Positions 61,978-64,000 of a stretch of 64,000 nucleotides of DNA are shown here, piece after piece (position 1 is the first letter of the stretch; every line of letters begins with the position of its first letter). Both the position numbers and the translations under genes were made by a program. A model generated the notes under the pieces. That model did no database searches, was not told the origin of the DNA, and worked only from the letters and a program-made list of their open reading frames with translations. The stretch comes from Paenibacillus endophyticus (GTDB taxonomy: Bacteria; Bacillota; Bacilli; Paenibacillales; Paenibacillaceae), in the NCBI RefSeq assembly GCF_014192395.1, contig NZ_JACHXW010000002.1, positions 372,001 to 436,000 of the forward strand, written 5' to 3'.

Positions 61978-63381
61978 TTATTTTTTATAGCCTGCTTGAA
62001 TTTCTTTCAATGCCGTGTCGAGATCAACTGTTCCGCTTACCCAGTCAGTCATCCCTTTCCAGAACGTGCCTGCGCCAACTGAACCCGGCATCAAGTCGGA
62101 GCCATCGAAACGGATCGTATCCGCTGTTTTTATAAACTCAGCCATTCTGCGTTCTTGATCATTCGGATACCATGAAGCATCTGCGTCGTTCATCGGCGCC
62201 GTTACGCCTCCTGTTTGAATCCACGTTTTGAGGGATTCGCCAGTAGTGAAAAACTCAAGCACTGCGCGAACCTCTGGACGGTCATTGAACATAGCGTAGA
62301 TATCGCCAGAAATTAAAGCAGGCTGGCCGTACTGCTCATCAATTGCAGGCAGTGGGAACCAATCATAATCATCAGCCGTCAAGCCTTCTGGGAAGAAGCT
62401 TGTAATGAAGCCGGCTTGACGGTGAAGCCACGCCTTTGGCGGGTTGTCGAAGAGCGGTTTAACCGCATCACCGAAAGAAGTCGTAGCGATCGACTTCCGG
62501 CCGCCGTAGACATAATCTTCATTGAACCAAATTTCAGCCATTTTTTCCGCGGCATTTTTCACAATCGGATCGGTGAACGGAAGCTCGCCGGTTAACCATT
62601 TATCATAGTTTTCCGGTGTGGTTGTACGGAGCATAATATCTTCCATCCAGTCTGTTGCAGGCCAGCCTGTCGCAGTACCGCTCTCAATGCCAATACTCCA
62701 GGCAGGATCGCCGTCTTTTGCGATTTGATCCGTCAGCGTCATAAGCTCTGCCCATGTTTTTGGAACCGTATAGCCCGCGTCTGCAAAAGCTTTTTTGTTA
62801 TACCATACCAAGCTCTTCACGCTGCTCCGCGCCCATACGCCTGCCATAACGTCGCCGCTAGAGCCTTTCATCGTAGCCATATCCAGCCAGCTTTGATTGT
62901 ACTGCTTCTTTAAATAGTCATCGTTCAAAAATGATTTCACGTCAACGACTTTGCCTGCCTCTACAAATCCCTTCAATAGGCCTGGTTGAGGAAAGTCTGC
63001 AATATCTGGCGCATTGCCGCCGTTTACACGGACAGAAATTGTCGCTTCGAACTCTTTTGAGCCTTCATATGCAATATCAATTCCCGTTTTCTCTTCAAAC
63101 GCTTTGATGCTTTCCGTGAATTTCACTTCATCAGCATCCGTAAACGGACCGAACATCGTTACTTTTTTGCCTTTGAAATCACCGTTCATCGCTTGGGCAA
63201 GTGCACTGTCTCCGCCATTCGTATCTGTATTCCCATCATCAGCAGTTGCATCTGGCTTTTCCGTTGGCGTATTTGCCCCGTTATTTACATTGTTTTTCCC
63301 TCCGCAAGCCGTTATTGCCATGGCAAGTACGATCAACAGAATAAAGGCAGTCAATGCTTTCTTTGTGTTTTTCGCGTACAT
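61978..63381 (-). CDS. Sugar ABC transporter substrate-binding lipoprotein, AglE-like
   Basis: 467 residues from the ATG at 63381, preceded by AAAGGATGAGG. Lipoprotein signal peptide with the lipobox AITAC at about residue 27. The mature protein has the family 1 solute-binding pattern: GKKVTMFGPFTDADEVKF, then NGGNAPDIADFPQPGLLKGF, similar to the alpha-glucoside receptor AglE. Behind the lipobox is a low-complexity Asn/Thr/Asp linker. It is the first gene of the operon, downstream of a cre-like site and a palindrome. Confidence 0.93.
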   Translation of the reverse strand: MYAKNTKKALTAFILLIVLAMAITACGGKNNVNNGANTPTEKPDATADDGNTDTNGGDSALAQAMNGDFKGKKVTMFGPFTDADEVKFTESIKAFEEKTGIDIAYEGSKEFEATISVRVNGGNAPDIADFPQPGLLKGFVEAGKVVDVKSFLNDDYLKKQYNQSWLDMATMKGSSGDVMAGVWARSSVKSLVWYNKKAFADAGYTVPKTWAELMTLTDQIAKDGDPAWSIGIESGTATGWPATDWMEDIMLRTTTPENYDKWLTGELPFTDPIVKNAAEKMAEIWFNEDYVYGGRKSIATTSFGDAVKPLFDNPPKAWLHRQAGFITSFFPEGLTADDYDWFPLPAIDEQYGQPALISGDIYAMFNDRPEVRAVLEFFTTGESLKTWIQTGGVTAPMNDADASWYPNDQERRMAEFIKTADTIRFDGSDLMPGSVGAGTFWKGMTDWVSGTVDLDTALKEIQAGYKK

Positions 63382-63549
63382 AGACCTCATCCTTTCTTAT
63401 TTAAACAATCCAGTAATTACCTTAAACCTTCATGGCCTTTTCGAAACATCAAAAAACGCTATTCTTTCGTCGCTTGCCTCACCTCCTTTAAAATGCCAAT
63501 TCAGACTTTTTTTATGCCCATTATTCCAGCTGCGTTAGGTATTCTGAAA

Positions 63550-63584
63550 AGCAATCGTTTTCATTATGCTTGAAAAGCTTTTCA
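63550..63584 (-). promoter_or_regulatory. CcpA-type cre site and LacI-type palindrome upstream of the binding-protein gene
   Basis: On the minus strand 63564-63550 reads ATGAAAACGATTGCT, which fits the Bacillus cre consensus WTGNAANCGNWNNCW at every position. Next to it, TGAAAAGCTTTTCA (63571-63584) is a perfect palindrome. The two share TGAAAA/TTTTCA halves and lie about 170-200 bases before the gene. They fit carbon catabolite control plus repression by the adjacent LacI-family regulator. Confidence 0.65.
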
Positions 63585-63650
63585 TGATTTCCGGGCAGTG
63601 CTCGCTTCGAAAGCTGCTAACAGCCTTTTAACGATTAAGCACTTATTGTA

Positions 63651-64000
63651 TTAAATCATTCTAGTCGATTCTCTTATCACAAGCTGATGAGGTAGCTTTT
63701 CTCTCAAAACGGCAACCTCGCCGTTCGTAATCAGTTCATGCAGCTTCTCTACTGAGCGATAGCCGATATCATAGGTCGGTTGATCAATCGTTGTCAGCTT
63801 GGGAATAAACATCTGCGCCATGCGAATGTTGTCAAAGCCGATGACGGACATTCGGTCAGGCACTGATTTCCCATGATCCCGCAAATAAGAAATGACCCCC
63901 ATTGCGAATTCATCTGATGCGGCAAATATAGCCGTAAGCTCAGAACAACGGGCGAAAAGCCGTTCAGACGCCTCGTATGCATGCTCGAATCGATGCTCAG
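63651..64000 (-). CDS. LacI family transcriptional regulator, partial (N-terminus beyond right edge)
   Basis: The last 115 or so residues of a LacI/GalR sensor domain: ELTAIFAASDEFAMGVISYL, then SVIGFDNIRMAQMFIPKLTTIDQPTYDIG and a final PHQLVIRESTRMI. The DNA-binding domain is outside the window and the frame is open to base 64000. It lies upstream of, and in the same direction as, the alpha-glucoside operon, and is probably its repressor. Confidence 0.93.
   Translation of the reverse strand, partial: EHRFEHAYEASERLFARCSELTAIFAASDEFAMGVISYLRDHGKSVPDRMSVIGFDNIRMAQMFIPKLTTIDQPTYDIGYRSVEKLHELITNGEVAVLREKLPHQLVIRESTRMI

Noticed and set aside
63475..63488. Strong AAAGGAGGTGA sequence on the minus strand upstream of the binding-protein gene
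   Set aside because: No start codon of a frame longer than about ten codons follows at proper spacing; treated as chance or part of the leader.

Overview
The window comes from an endospore-forming, low-to-moderate-GC Gram-positive bacterium, most likely a member of the Paenibacillaceae (Paenibacillus or a close relative). Spore markers (cmpA, an H-type small acid-soluble spore protein, kapB), an SLH-type S-layer domain, strong AGGAGG-type ribosome binding sites and Firmicute-like regulators and tRNAs all point that way. The species cannot be named from the sequence alone.

Layout. 1-2.7 kb: end of a leftward operon with a mannose-1-phosphate guanylyltransferase (cut by the window edge), a helical six-hairpin-like protein and a GT4 glycosyltransferase. 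2.7-3.6 kb: ribosomal protein L25/Ctc (rplY) behind a leader with a long inverted repeat and a terminator-like hairpin. 4.0-5.6 kb: a leftward tRNA operon, Asn-Ser-Glu-Lys-Leu, a 105-residue protein gene, then a second Glu-Lys-Leu set. 5.6-16 kb: housekeeping and sporulation genes (sprT-like, cmpA, nitroreductase plus Rrf2 regulator, tex, MBL hydrolase, thioredoxin-like, DedA, cupredoxin, an SLH remnant, sspH, cardiolipin synthase).

16.2-36.3 kb is one long leftward surface-glycan locus. The proximal part (16.2-21.5 kb: GT2, undecaprenyl-phosphate sugar-1-phosphate transferase, GT2, rfbD, rfbB) has the base composition of the chromosome. The distal part (about 21.5-36.3 kb) is clearly AT-rich and looks imported. 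It encodes the rest of the dTDP-rhamnose pathway (rfbA, rfbC), a dTDP-3-acetamido-3,6-dideoxyhexose pathway (FdtA/FdtB/FdtC type), a GtrA-like flippase with a DPM1-like GT2 and two GT-C membrane proteins, a double GT2, a methyltransferase/coiled-coil protein, and a Wzm/Wzt ABC exporter whose Wzt has a C-terminal glycan-binding domain. At the junction lies a previously hidden, broken second copy of rfbC. A divergent O-antigen-ligase-like gene (36.6-38.9 kb) closes the locus. Together these genes plausibly make, cap, export and ligate an S-layer or secondary cell-wall glycan.

39-44.3 kb: an ABC-2 exporter pair, then a leftward operon of a PilZ domain protein, a ManC-type GDP-mannose enzyme, a signal-peptidase-like protein lacking its catalytic serine, and a small zinc-ribbon protein, with a divergent XRE regulator. 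44.4-57.6 kb: gltB, an SGNH hydrolase, kapB, an MGDG-synthase-like glycosyltransferase, an ACT-domain malic enzyme, a YqaA-type membrane protein, an SH3/NlpC-P60 endopeptidase and a cation-efflux protein. 57.9-64 kb: an alpha-glucoside utilisation operon in aglE-F-G-A order with a LacI-family regulator (cut by the right edge) and a CcpA-type cre site; no ATPase is encoded beside it.

No CRISPR array, rRNA, transposase or prophage was seen.
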